Assembly (NCBI RefSeq): GCF_001422885.1
Contig: NZ_LMMZ01000023.1
Coordinates: 373,138 to 437,137 of the forward strand
Direction: 5' to 3'
DNA length: 64,000 bases
Source of the DNA: Methylobacterium sp. Leaf104
GTDB lineage: Bacteria; Pseudomonadota; Alphaproteobacteria; Rhizobiales; Beijerinckiaceae
The first letter of the stretch is position 1, and every line of letters begins with the position of its first letter. The notes below the pieces were generated by a model that was given only the letters and a program-made list of their open reading frames with translations, searched no databases and was not told where the DNA came from. Both the position numbers and the translations under genes were made by a program. Of the stretch, positions 36,101-43,030 are shown one piece after another.

Positions 36101-37933
36101 CTTGGCCGACGGGCCTCGCGGCTTGCGCGGCTTGCGGACCTTCACCTCTGCCTCCGCGCGGACCTCGACCTCGGCGACGACGACGGCCGTGACCTCGCGC
36201 TCCAGCGCCATGCGCTCAGCCGCGGCCGCACGCTCCGCCCGGGCGCGAAGCATGGCCTCGCCCTCGACGGCGGCTGTCGCTTCCCGGGCGGCGGCCATCG
36301 CATTGCGTGCGTCCGTCCGGCGCGCCAGGGCGATCTCGACCGCCCTACGGCGGCGGCGCTGCTGGCTCTGGAGTTCCTGCTGTCGCTCCTCGGTGCTGCC
36401 CTCGGCGTCCGCCGGCTGGGCCGCCCATTCCCGAGTCGCAACGAGCTCGCGCCTCTCCTCGGCCGCCTTGCGGCGACCGGCGAGGAGGGATGCCTGGGCA
36501 ATGAAGACGCGGTTGGCCTGGCGGTACCGGGCGGCCCTGGTGTCCGCGTCGCCAGGCGTATCGTCCTCGACGCCGGCTGCACGGGCAGCCGCGACGGCAC
36601 GCTGGATGCGGGCCCGGGCGGCGAGCCGCGCCTGGACCAGGGCCCGCCGCTCGGCCTGCGCCTGGGCCATGCCGGCGGCACCACGGTCGGCATCCGTGGC
36701 GGCCTCGCGTGCCGCTTTCCAGGGCTTCTTGAGCGCGGCCAACTGGGTGCGGGCGTCCGCCCGGGCGCGAGCCTCGGCGGTGTTGTAGGCGGCGTCAGTC
36801 GCGGAGGCCCGCGCCTCGGCGGTGGCCCGCGTTTGGATCGCCTCGGCCCGACGCTCCTCCGCCACTGCCGCCAGCCGGGCGGCAGCGTGCTCTGCCGCGG
36901 CGGAGGCGGCCTTTGCTTCCTCTGCGGCCTGTACCTGGTACCTCGCGAACGCGATTGCCCGGTCCGCGGCGGTCTTGGCAGCACGTTCCCTGGCCGGCGC
37001 CTCCGCCTCGTCGAGGACGCCGGCACCGGAGGCACGGGCACGAGCCTGCGCACGGCTCTGGCGATGGATCACGAATGCCCGCGCCGCATTGAGCCTGCGC
37101 TGCTCCGCGAGGTATGTCTCCGATTCCGCTTCAGACCGCTCGTCGGCATCCCTGGAGTTCAGGAGGGGGCGGTAATACCGGAGTTCGTTCCGGGCGAGCC
37201 GCGAGGTGGTGCGCGCCTCCTCGATGCCGTCCTGCGCGTCCCGGACGCCTGCAATGGCGGCCGCCCGGACCTTGGCGGATGGCTTACGGGCCTTCGTCTT
37301 CGCGGTCGAACGGATCTCCGCCTGCTGTTCCGTGACGCGCGTGAGGTCACGCTCCAGGGCCGCGCGCTGGGCGAACTCCTGCTCGGCGATCCGGATCCTG
37401 TCGTCCGCCGCGGTCGCGGCGGAGGCCACCATCTCACGGGCCGCCGCGAGCTCTGCATTGACCTCGCGGCGGCGGGCGAGGCGCTCCAGGACTTCGACCC
37501 GGCGAGCGGCCTTGGCGCGCTCCAGGTCGGCCATGGCGCCGGGGGCGCGGTCCATGTCAGAGTCGTCGAGGGTGCGCTGGGCAGCGCGCTGGGCCCGGCG
37601 GGCGAGGCCGGCACGGTAGGTCCCGGCAGCGCGAAGGTTGCGCGCCTCCTCGGCCCGGTATGCCGCCTTCGTCTTCGCCGCGGCGAGGTCGTCCGCGGCC
37701 GCACGCTTCGCCGCATCGACGATGGCACGGTTCGCCGCGATGCCTGCCATGGCGGCCTGCTGGGCCTTGGTCGCGTCTGCGAACGCCTTCGTTGCGCCGG
37801 CGGCGGTGGCCGCGGTGGCGCTGTCCATGCCCTTGAGGCTATCGCGGACGCCCTTGAAGTCGGACTTAACCTTGTCGAGGCCGTCGACGCCGAACTTCGC
37901 GCGGAAGTCCGCGACCTCCCTGCGCATGGTCAT
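30149..37933 (-). CDS. tail tape measure protein, 2,594 residues
   Basis: Starts MTMRREVADFRAKFGVDGLDKV. Residues about 50-1750 are an exceptionally long Ala/Arg/Glu-rich coiled coil. Within it, about 222-611 and 612-1000 are a tandem duplication (390-residue unit). A tape-measure core follows at about 1780-2000 (DQYYSSQTSSMDFSTYQALA), then short repeats of the FPWLLALRTGIEG / FPWLLSIRDGV type, a hydrophobic region (about 2350-2470) and a tail with PGWMDQDAISRARAAANR. It sets tail length and is ejected with DNA. It follows the gpG/gpGT chaperone genes as in lambda. Expected tail is unusually long. Confidence 0.9.
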   Translation of the reverse strand: MTMRREVADFRAKFGVDGLDKVKSDFKGVRDSLKGMDSATAATAAGATKAFADATKAQQAAMAGIAANRAIVDAAKRAAADDLAAAKTKAAYRAEEARNLRAAGTYRAGLARRAQRAAQRTLDDSDMDRAPGAMADLERAKAARRVEVLERLARRREVNAELAAAREMVASAATAADDRIRIAEQEFAQRAALERDLTRVTEQQAEIRSTAKTKARKPSAKVRAAAIAGVRDAQDGIEEARTTSRLARNELRYYRPLLNSRDADERSEAESETYLAEQRRLNAARAFVIHRQSRAQARARASGAGVLDEAEAPARERAAKTAADRAIAFARYQVQAAEEAKAASAAAEHAAARLAAVAEERRAEAIQTRATAEARASATDAAYNTAEARARADARTQLAALKKPWKAAREAATDADRGAAGMAQAQAERRALVQARLAARARIQRAVAAARAAGVEDDTPGDADTRAARYRQANRVFIAQASLLAGRRKAAEERRELVATREWAAQPADAEGSTEERQQELQSQQRRRRRAVEIALARRTDARNAMAAAREATAAVEGEAMLRARAERAAAAERMALEREVTAVVVAEVEVRAEAEVKVRKPRKPRGPSAKDKAAAIAGVRSAQDGIEEARTSSREARNELRYYRPGLKSRDASERFEAETETYLAGQRRRDAARAFVIERENLRSARTRASGAGVLDEAEAPARERAAKTAADRAIEFARYQVQAAEEAKAAAAAAEQAAARMAAEAEERRAEAIQARAAAEARAAATDAVYNTAEAKARADARIQFAALKKPWKAARAGATDFDRGAAGMAQAQAERRALVQARLAARARVQQAVAAARAAGVEDDQPADRDVRTARYRGANRVYIAQGGLLTGRRRAAEARRDLVATRAWAAQPGDAEAGTEERQQELQSQQRYRRKAVETALARRAEVRDAMAAAREATAAIEGEAMLRRRADQAAAAERMALEREVTAVVVAEVETRAEAEVKAEAKVRTVRKYKRPRPPQPAPVESPPVEAAPPVVPAAVRADAEERAELTRARARAAEARLALREIQAQPTSEDPDEAFDQRRARSDAERARRLRIGEALEERARLRPPMPEVPQVPPAPVVDTTAADARARARAEVIAAVRAAEDPAIRAARDRLAAARAQAAQSRRFVDGIDPGSERDQALRPQAMADRRNAVASALAARAALRAEQGIDAGARATAQAQAEARARADEAQRRQVEEDALTAHAQRQAALRTLADEEEAAAAVRFATEEKERREALERALTRVAVRESELRAAAAAAPAVRSPGEAPAARDAVVNTARENARLLREAEEEGRRSVGTARASASEREAASKRASDEAAAAADAAKIRQAAAQRAYNRPIQSEYAERASLQALEAAKAERVVALERARAAAAAHRSELDNGRDSVAAAQAAAEERLRLVREEIAEREALERRVTRIAEREADLRARAAEQAAREAVQAEERAAREAIAARREAERQADRQERQADRQRAAEQRATDKAERDRKATERDAERAADRAARDAAAAEVARQRQIDKQARDADRAARDAVRAAERQADKEERLSRARTIDERRAIEVAARQADQAARDASRAAERLADRADRAASVREAAARRAADKRDRDLARAQRDADRAAERAADAAERQADRQRRSDEREADRQRRDDQRAADRAAREAREQTLDSTRAAERAARELARAEREAADEAERLANEQARAAEEAEAAAAAQAEAAEAAAAAVIETVGQIGAAAANAGLGLAQALGAQATSLLARLGQTAVRVAGTVARTGITTGLKAAAGAAAGATGVSAAAYKASSASTDRILDQYYSSQTSSMDFSTYQALAKAGSSYGIGVDDIRQTLVQFQTQAKAVLSDPAGDLAAYFAQIGVSVSGADGKIRKMDDLLGEVIVASKKLGETERVAFFAQMFGEDDVVKLMPLLNDLSSGAVDLSKELASLKASGTFIDEAAIARARAFKGAVYDVGTSFDGLQQRALVVAGPALQEWLQALSVGITRFGDETMGWLYRFSEDSRVLLRDLARVWSGGWEGANDGVASYEDQWKSANDEVAKHGLVLHSFAPRHPIQNRWLIEMRNGLSWVNYLIQKATPGLQKLYAALSGDKATRAQFPWIGHLQTGLFAAGRLARELILTIGGDDAMVTEFPWLLALRTGIEGVGRFARESFYAAVNDRAQVTEFPWLLSIRDGVAKGVEAAKRLAFELKSAVTGNDQDVGSYEFAWIPGARDKIVQFATDVKRVWADLGAVWGGDREAMTGPGQALAGMLKDFDAAKVAVEAWVMWFRQVGSDVALVWSQIGAPAEQVTAALAGLTFPGAQGLAESFLFVANAAKEGWAWFKAVYDQIFDFVKYTTGLNFETILFFVAFLKFTGVLGALSTALGIVLGPLKWLAAFLGVGATAAGAGGAGAGAAGVVAALTTALSGLWSKLSAIAAFATNPLVMALLGGVGGGLGIYALAQGDGPLSGLRMMTDKLADWVNGTDGKLREVEAQFARNAETGGASTFANQLSQDRTQAQRAWEEQLRSERGRNDVLSSAYTPPSPIQTPVASEVPRVPVVFELKAADGTQTAVPGWMDQDAISRARAAANRM
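34950..37290 (-). repeat. tandem 1,170-bp duplication inside the tape measure gene
   Basis: Matching blocks such as GCGCGCCTCCTCGATGCCGT start at 37,211 and 36,041, exactly 1,170 bases (390 codons) apart, and similarity continues through both units. Divergence is modest, so the duplication is fairly recent and keeps the frame. The outer limits given are approximate. Confidence 0.8.
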
Positions 37934-37952
37934 GGCGTCAACATCTCCAGTC

Positions 37953-38800
37953 TCAACCGATCCGGTCTAGGACCCACTTGCGGTATGCGTCGGGGTCGGT
38001 GCCCATCGCCGCGGCGATGGCGGCGGCGAGCCTGGCCTGCTCCTCACCCTGCCGGGCCTGGCGCCTGGCGGTGCGGGCCCGGACCTCGGGTATGCTGAGG
38101 TCCCAGGCCCCGGGGCCGATCTCGGCCTCAAGGTCCAAGGTCTGTCGGATGATCTCCACGAGGAGGTTCCGGCGGATGTCGCGGGTATCAGGCTCTACGT
38201 CCGCTTCCGCGACTTCGGCGTGGCCTTCGAGCGGGACCGAGAGGTCGTCGCCTTCCCAGCGGTCCTCGTCGACGTAGTCGGGGCGGACGACGTCTGAGCT
38301 GAGGACTGGCTCTGCATCACCCGCATCAGTGTCCCGCTCATCGCTCGTCCGACGCGGCCCAAAAAACCCGCCGGGTCATCCTGCCAGGTGCCATGCTGGA
38401 TGGTGGTGAGCGCCGGCTCGAACTCGTGCTCCGGGACGCCCAGGAGCCATTGCTCGATCTCCGCGTCGCCCGGGGCGCCGATGCAGATTGCGATATGGGC
38501 GGCGTCCGCGAGGGGGCCGTCCACCAACTGGGCCGCCATGTAGGCGTCGATGTCCGGGTCGACCGGGCTCTCCTCGCCGGCCTGGGCCGCCTTTGCGGAC
38601 ACCCCGATGGCGGCGCCGAAGGTGTAGAAAGCTTGGACGCTCTGGAACCTTGCGACGTGCTGGGTGAACTGCGCGACGGTCGGGGGCCTCCACGGGACAT
38701 GCTTCCCGTGGAGGATGATGGTCCCGCCCTTCGCGGTCGGGGTGACCGCGAGGACGGAGAGGAGCTCGCTGCGCGAGAGGAGGTTCTGGGTCACAGACAC
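37953..38800 (-). CDS. gpGT-like tail assembly chaperone, made by -1 frameshift
   Basis: Translation of the 201-residue upstream chaperone frame can slip back one base at 38,369-38,363 (G GGT TTT) after residue 146; the -1 frame is then open for 136 more codons to 37,953, giving 282 residues. I translated this frame by hand and found no stop: it runs through FFGPRRTSDERDTDAGDA and VEPDTRDIRRNLLVEII into TLDLEAEIGPGAWDL. Lambda makes gpG and gpGT in the same place and manner, directly before the tape measure gene, to chaperone tail assembly. The stretch 37,953-38,159 alone would be a 68-codon frame with no good start. Confidence 0.85.
38195..38800 (-). CDS. gpG-like tail assembly chaperone (zero-frame product)
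   Basis: 201 residues from a GTG at 38800 after TGAGGA. The conserved-looking part (about 1-150) includes VPWRPPTVAQFTQHVARFQ and HIAICIGAPGDAEIEQWLLG; the last 55 residues after the slippery site are Ser/Thr/Arg-rich low complexity, as expected for the non-shifted tail. It should coat the tape measure protein during tail assembly. It sits 4 bases after the tail tube gene. Confidence 0.8.
   Translation of the reverse strand: MSVTQNLLSRSELLSVLAVTPTAKGGTIILHGKHVPWRPPTVAQFTQHVARFQSVQAFYTFGAAIGVSAKAAQAGEESPVDPDIDAYMAAQLVDGPLADAAHIAICIGAPGDAEIEQWLLGVPEHEFEPALTTIQHGTWQDDPAGFLGRVGRAMSGTLMRVMQSQSSAQTSSAPTTSTRTAGKATTSRSRSKATPKSRKRT
38358..38369 (-). promoter_or_regulatory. programmed -1 frameshift slippery site GGGTTTT
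   Basis: On the coding strand GGGTTTTTTGGG; in the zero frame the codons are G GGT TTT TTG, which fits the X XXY YYZ heptamer exactly. It lies near codons 145-146 of the chaperone gene. Confidence 0.85.
38585..38600. repeat. interrupted palindrome family copy
   Basis: GGCCGCCTTTGCGGAC, one arm mismatch from GTCCGC-N4-GCGGAC, inside the chaperone gene. Confidence 0.5.
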
Positions 38801-38804
38801 GTCC

Positions 38805-39626
38805 TCAGAGCAGGTCGATCATGTAGCCGTACTCGTAGCCGGCCTTCTGCGTGTAGTCGGCCTCCATGCTGCCCGAGGCGGTCGCCTTGACCACCTCGCC
38901 GCTGCCATCGGCGATCCACTGCACGTCGCCACCTTCGCCACCGAAGGTAAGCTGCGGCACGACGATCTTGCGGTTGGTGCCGCGCAGGTTGTTCTGGCGG
39001 AGGAAGAACCGCCCGGTCAGGGACAGGGTCTGGAGGAGCTCCACGACGTTGGTGGAGGCGGTGCCCATGACGGCCGGCGCGGAGAACGACACGACGACGT
39101 CCTCGTTGACGTCCGCACCCTCGGGCCAGACCACGATCTGCACGACGCCGGACTTGCTGTCGTGGCGGTAGGTGGCGGGCGGGATGACCTCGCCGCCGAC
39201 GGTGACCGAGGTCACGACGGTCCCGATCAGGCCAATGGAGGCGGCCTCGTCGATGGCGGTGTCGCCGGCCTTGAGCTCCAGCCACTCGTTGACCATGACG
39301 CCGGGGAAAGACTGATCCTTGGCGGGCACCAGGGCCTGGGTGAACGGCTTCACATTGGCAAGGTGCGAGAGCGCCAGGCCGAGCGTGTTCATCGTGCCGA
39401 ACTCAACGTCGACGCCGCCGGTGAGCTGGCCGTAATCCGTGGCGATGATGCCGTTGCCGGGCTCCTCGGGGGTCCGGATCTCGGTCTTCGTCGAGCTCTT
39501 TTTGAACGTGGCGGTCGCGTGCCCGAACGGGATGAGCGAGGAGGTGCCGCGCAGCTGGAAGGCGCACTGGCCCGACGGCTTGTTGAGCAGCTTGGGGTCG
39601 AGGGGCTTGAAAACGGCTCCGGCCAT
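38805..39626 (-). CDS. major tail tube protein
   Basis: 273 residues, beta-rich, beginning MAGAVFKPLDPKLLNKPSG. TASTNVVELLQTLSLTGRFFL and GGVDVEFGTMNTLGLAL-type strands fit a tail tube protein. Position (after tail terminator, before gpG-like chaperone and tape measure) matches lambda gpV. The ATG at 39626 follows GGAGGCC-type sequence at short distance. It should form the stacked rings of a long non-contractile tail. Confidence 0.75.
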   Translation of the reverse strand: MAGAVFKPLDPKLLNKPSGQCAFQLRGTSSLIPFGHATATFKKSSTKTEIRTPEEPGNGIIATDYGQLTGGVDVEFGTMNTLGLALSHLANVKPFTQALVPAKDQSFPGVMVNEWLELKAGDTAIDEAASIGLIGTVVTSVTVGGEVIPPATYRHDSKSGVVQIVVWPEGADVNEDVVVSFSAPAVMGTASTNVVELLQTLSLTGRFFLRQNNLRGTNRKIVVPQLTFGGEGGDVQWIADGSGEVVKATASGSMEADYTQKAGYEYGYMIDLL

Positions 39627-39638
39627 GATGGCCTCCTG

Positions 39639-40100
39639 TTACTGACGGGGGGAAATCGTGGCCGGATCGTTCTCCGGGCTCACGTACTGGACGAGGAAGG
39701 CGAGGAGGAATCCCCCCTGCGAGCCCTTCTCGGATTGGAATGTCTGGGGCTGGCTGGACACGAGGCGGACGTCCTCGACCTCGATGCCGAGGGCCCGGGG
39801 ATCCGCCAGCGCGGCGCGCACCTGGTTGGTGAGGGCACGGCTCGCCGCCTTGAAGTCCTCACGCCCCTCGTCGAGCACGACGATGACGTCGACCTGCTGG
39901 TGCCGCTCGATGATGCGGTCGCCGGGCTCGCCGACCAGGTAGTCGTGGATGAGCTCGTTCCCGAGGCCGACGACGGCGGCCGGCAGGTGGGCGTCCTTGA
40001 CCGGGAGCTCCTCCGGCGTGAGCACGCGCTTGAGCCCCGGGACGGCCGCCTTGATGCGGGCCCGAAATGCGTCCTCGATCTGTGTCAGTGCGTCGGCCAA
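39639..40100 (-). CDS. tail terminator / tail completion protein (gpU-like)
   Basis: 153 residues from a TTG at 40100. LTQIEDAFRARIKAAVPGLKRV at the N-terminus, then VDVIVVLDEGREDFKAASRAL and RLVSSQPQTFQSEKGSQGG, the alpha/beta pattern of phage tail terminator proteins that cap the tail tube and join it to the head. The gene lies immediately upstream of the tail tube gene. The start is weakly supported. A conserved hairpin (copy 2) lies about 45 bases upstream. Confidence 0.65.
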   Translation of the reverse strand: MADALTQIEDAFRARIKAAVPGLKRVLTPEELPVKDAHLPAAVVGLGNELIHDYLVGEPGDRIIERHQQVDVIVVLDEGREDFKAASRALTNQVRAALADPRALGIEVEDVRLVSSQPQTFQSEKGSQGGFLLAFLVQYVSPENDPATISPRQ

Positions 40101-40144
40101 TGAGTTGCTCTCTCGTCGTACGAGAGGCAGGTTCGAGGGTCACC

Positions 40145-40165
40145 CGTGGCCCGTGCAAGGCCACG
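40145..40165 (-). repeat. conserved phage hairpin, copy 2
   Basis: 7-base stem CGTGGCC/GGCCACG with the same 7-base loop. It lies between divergent genes: the tail terminator gene on minus (start 40,100) and the cargo gene on plus (start 40,190), so its host transcript is ambiguous. Read on the minus strand, as part of the late-operon transcript, the core is GTGGCC-TTGCACG-GGCCAC. Confidence 0.75.
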
Positions 40166-40189
40166 CCTGAGCCCTGGAGGCCGCGCAGC

Positions 40190-40834
40190 ATGGCAGACGA
40201 ACTAGGACCCCTGGGATCCGGGCCGATCCGGTGGCCAGGACCCGGCGACAAGCTGTTCACGTCGGGCGGCCCGGACGATGCGCTGCTGACCCCGCATCAC
40301 GGCCTAAACCTCATGGCGACGGGCTATCTCTCCGCGGCCGGGCTCTTGGTCGAGAAATCGGTCGGACACGACTTCGGCCGTGACACGCTCGTTTGGCCGA
40401 TTGTGTTCCTCTACCGCCAGTACCTCGAACTGGAGCTCAAGGAGGGCATCGCGGATTTCGGGGCCGCGGCAGGCATCGACGCCAACTGGACGACCCATGA
40501 CCTCCGCACGCTCTGGAGGAGCTACAAGCGGACGGTTGATCACTATGAGATTGGAGGCGACGTCGAAGCGACTAAGGCGGTCGCGCGGGCCATCAACGAG
40601 TTCGCCGAGATCGACCCTGGATCGTTTTCGTTCCGGTTTCCCGTGAACAGGGATGGCAGCCGCATCGCTCGGGACGGCCACGAACGCATCGACCTCGAAC
40701 GCCTCCGGGACGTGATGCGCGGCATCTCGAACTATTTGTCCGCAACCTCCGGCCTACTTACCGATATGATCAAAGCTTGGCCGGACGACGGACCAGAGTA
40801 CGACGGACCAGAGTACGAGGGACCAGAGTACTAG
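40190..40834 (+). CDS. cargo (moron) gene inserted in late operon, possible HEPN-like protein
   Basis: 214 residues on the strand opposite to all surrounding structural genes; CTGGAGG ribosome site 10 bases before the ATG at 40190. Helical protein with WPIVFLYRQYLELELKEGI and HDLRTLWRSYKRTVDHYE, a pattern I have seen in HEPN-like families of toxins and defence proteins, but no clear Rx4-6H motif, so this is a weak guess. The C-terminus is three tandem copies of (D/E)GPEY encoded by a 15-base DNA repeat. Opposite orientation, lower GC and insertion between head-joining and tail genes indicate a lysogenic-conversion gene, perhaps for superinfection exclusion. Confidence 0.7.
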   Translation: MADELGPLGSGPIRWPGPGDKLFTSGGPDDALLTPHHGLNLMATGYLSAAGLLVEKSVGHDFGRDTLVWPIVFLYRQYLELELKEGIADFGAAAGIDANWTTHDLRTLWRSYKRTVDHYEIGGDVEATKAVARAINEFAEIDPGSFSFRFPVNRDGSRIARDGHERIDLERLRDVMRGISNYLSATSGLLTDMIKAWPDDGPEYDGPEYEGPEY

Positions 40835-40923
40835 GCCGATCCACTTGCGCTCGCGTGCGTTATTTCTCATCGATCCCCGGCATCCAGAAGGAGGTTGCGG
40901 CTGCCGTACATGCGATAAGGGGC

Positions 40924-41481
40924 CTAAGCCCTGGCTAGCGTCAGCCTGCGCCAGGACCCTTCCCAGGGCTCCACCATGAGGACGCGGTAGGTGTCGCCCT
41001 CGACCTCAATGGCGCAGGCGCCGGCCGTGCGGCGCTGCCGGACGCGGAACGCGGTGGAGTTCGTGAGGGCGACGATCTCCTCGCCGGCCTCCAGGTCCTC
41101 CAGGTCACCCTCGCCGGCGAGGGTGATCCGCACTGCCTCGCCGCTGTCCTTGGTGGCGTCGACGTACTGCGGCTGGATCAACTGGAGCTTCACCAGGCCG
41201 CCCCCGTCTGCGAGCGCCGACTGGACCTGCCACAAGGCGCCGGAGACCCAGAGGAGGTCCCCCTTCTCCACGTGCGGCGCGTCGGCCTCGTTGATGGAGG
41301 CGAGGGGCTCCCCGTCCAGCATGGGGACCTCGCCGCCCATCCGGTCCCGGACGATCTCCCGGCGGATGAAGCTTGCCCGGAGGGGCACCATGCCGTGCAC
41401 CCTGCTCTCCAGCCGGGCGGGCTCCGCCAGACTCGATTGCGTCAGAGTGCGGGCGAGGACCGCGAACAGCGGGGAGGTCAC
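40924..41481 (-). CDS. head-tail joining protein (candidate)
   Basis: 185 residues. It contains FIRREIVRDRMGGEVPMLDG, then GDLLWVSGALWQVQSAL and the beta-rich C-terminal half TLARA end; small beta proteins of this kind lie between capsid and tail genes as joiners (lambda FII position). The start overlaps the upstream stop (ATGA). Function is from gene order only. Confidence 0.55.
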   Translation of the reverse strand: MTSPLFAVLARTLTQSSLAEPARLESRVHGMVPLRASFIRREIVRDRMGGEVPMLDGEPLASINEADAPHVEKGDLLWVSGALWQVQSALADGGGLVKLQLIQPQYVDATKDSGEAVRITLAGEGDLEDLEAGEEIVALTNSTAFRVRQRRTAGACAIEVEGDTYRVLMVEPWEGSWRRLTLARA

Positions 41482-42584
41482 TCGGTGGCCCCTTCGAGCG
41501 CGACCACCCTGGCCCGGAGGATGGCGACCTCGGCAGCGAGGTTGCGGAGTAGGGCGTCAATACCACGCCCGTCGACCGCGACGCCCGTACCCGACAGTGC
41601 CGTGCCTCTACTGGCACCGTACGTAACGCCCAGATCAAAACCGAGTACCTCGGCCGCGTAGGTCGTGTCCGAGCCGGTGAATTTCACGGATGCGTGCCCA
41701 GTCGAGGTCAGCGTGTGACTGTCCCGAAGGGCGAATGTGGGCTCCCCGAACGGGGAGCCGCCGGCGGCATTGACGGCCGTGTTCAGCCTGTCGACGACCC
41801 TGTCGGGGGTGGTGTCGGTGACGTAGAGCGGGACCGTGACGGGCACCCCGCCCGCCAGGAACGTGACCTCGCCGTCGGCGCTAGGGGCGTAGTAGCGGGA
41901 GGGCGCCCCGATGCCGCGGACGAAACTCTCGGTCACGGGCAGGACGGCGCTCAATCTGTCGTTGCCATGTGCCACGTCCTCCGTCGAAAGCGGGAGGCGG
42001 GCCTCGACGACCGGCTCAAGGATCGTGGCGGTGTCCAGATCCAAGCCGAGCGCAACGCGGGCCGCGGGCGAGGTGCGGGTGAAATCCAGGCGCAGGAGAC
42101 CGGCGAGGGTGAGTTTGCCGGCCCCGAAATTGCCCAGCGTGACGGAGACGTCGGGCTCCAGGTATGCGGCGAACGCGTCTCGGATACCCTGCTGGTCGAG
42201 CCCGGGAGAGAGTGGGACCGTGAGCTCCATCCTGTCCTCGGGCCCGAATACGAGCTCGAAAACGACGTCGACCTGCTCGCTCCCGGTCGGCGTGACGGCG
42301 CTCGGCGCAGTGAAAGCGTAGGGGGCCGTGAGGGTGACCTGCCGGTCCAGGATGACCGGCTTTGCGGACAGGGACTCGATGGCCGCCTGGACCGTCTCGG
42401 CGTCCAGCCCGGGGACGGCCGCCAACGCGACGGCGGCCGCGTCGACCTCGGACGAGCCGCCGGACGGACGTCCCGCGAGCTCGGCGATGGCCTCCTGCAC
42501 GGTGTCCCCGGCAACGCCCGGAACGGGAGCCAGGGGGACGGCCGCGGCGACGATGGCGATGATGGCGGGGATGTGGGTCTGCAT
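41478..42584 (-). CDS. phage structural protein, possible head fibre / decoration
   Basis: 368 residues. The N-terminus MQTHIPAIIAIVAAAVPLAP is hydrophobic, followed by two similar segments, VPGVAGDTVQEAIAEL and VPGLDAETVQAAIESL, a motif repeat often found in phage fibre-type proteins. The rest is beta-rich. The C-terminus ends in a coiled coil (LLRNLAAEVAILRARVVALEG) suitable for trimerisation. Position between capsid and joining genes suggests a head-associated protein. An interrupted-palindrome copy (42,354-42,369) lies inside. Confidence 0.55.
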   Translation of the reverse strand: MQTHIPAIIAIVAAAVPLAPVPGVAGDTVQEAIAELAGRPSGGSSEVDAAAVALAAVPGLDAETVQAAIESLSAKPVILDRQVTLTAPYAFTAPSAVTPTGSEQVDVVFELVFGPEDRMELTVPLSPGLDQQGIRDAFAAYLEPDVSVTLGNFGAGKLTLAGLLRLDFTRTSPAARVALGLDLDTATILEPVVEARLPLSTEDVAHGNDRLSAVLPVTESFVRGIGAPSRYYAPSADGEVTFLAGGVPVTVPLYVTDTTPDRVVDRLNTAVNAAGGSPFGEPTFALRDSHTLTSTGHASVKFTGSDTTYAAEVLGFDLGVTYGASRGTALSGTGVAVDGRGIDALLRNLAAEVAILRARVVALEGATE

Positions 42585-42586
42585 GG

Positions 42587-42955
42587 TCAGGCGGTCCCGT
42601 CGATGGTCGCGGCGGCGAGGATGGGCAGGTCGAAATCGGAATCTGCGAGGAGGCGCAGGAGGACCTGGCCCTCGTCCGTCAGGGCCACGGTCCACGTGCC
42701 GGCGCGCAGCGGGAACATGACCGCGCGGGCGGCATCGCCTTGCTTGGCGCCAACCTGGGCGGCATGGCCGACGTACAGGGTGCGCCCGGCCGGGACGTCC
42801 AGCATGAACAGGCTGGCGGCGCCGGATACGACGCCGTCGAGGACGCCCGGAACGTCCGCATTCACGGACGCCCGGTAGACGCGGCCGCCAAGGGGAAAGG
42901 CGTCCGCGGTCTCGGCCCGCTCGAACAGGGCGCCTGCGATGTACTTGTCGGCCAT
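42587..42955 (-). CDS. small head-associated hypothetical protein
   Basis: 122 residues: MADKYIAGALFERAETADAF, then beta-rich AASLFMLDVPAGRTLYVGHA and WTVALTDEGQVLLRLL. It lies between the major capsid gene and the fibre-like gene, 2 bases from the latter. Probably a capsid-associated or joining protein; no family recognised. Separated from the capsid gene by a strong hairpin. Confidence 0.6.
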   Translation of the reverse strand: MADKYIAGALFERAETADAFPLGGRVYRASVNADVPGVLDGVVSGAASLFMLDVPAGRTLYVGHAAQVGAKQGDAARAVMFPLRAGTWTVALTDEGQVLLRLLADSDFDLPILAAATIDGTA

Positions 42956-42972
42956 GGGCCCCTCGATACGAG

Positions 42973-43002
42973 AGAGGGCCCGCCCGGTTGCGGACGGGCC
43001 CT
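42973..43002. terminator. strong hairpin after the major capsid gene
   Basis: AGAGGGCCCG / CGGGCCCTCG-type arms (8-9 perfect pairs, GAGGGCCCG with CGGGCCCTC) about 30 bases downstream of the capsid stop. No T-run in the direction of transcription; it may protect the capsid mRNA 3' end or partly terminate. Confidence 0.55.
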
Positions 43003-43030
43003 CGTTTCAGGACGGGTGGGAGGCCCGGGG

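Noticed and set aside
30300..38098. Long open frames on both strands inside the tape measure gene
   Set aside because: They mirror its Ala/Arg-rich repeats; protein-like features, start site and gene order exist only for the minus-strand frame ending at 30,149.
37953..38159. Separate 68-residue gene between chaperone and tape measure
   Set aside because: Its only start is a GTG without a ribosome site, and the frame is continuous with the -1 frameshift extension of the upstream gene.
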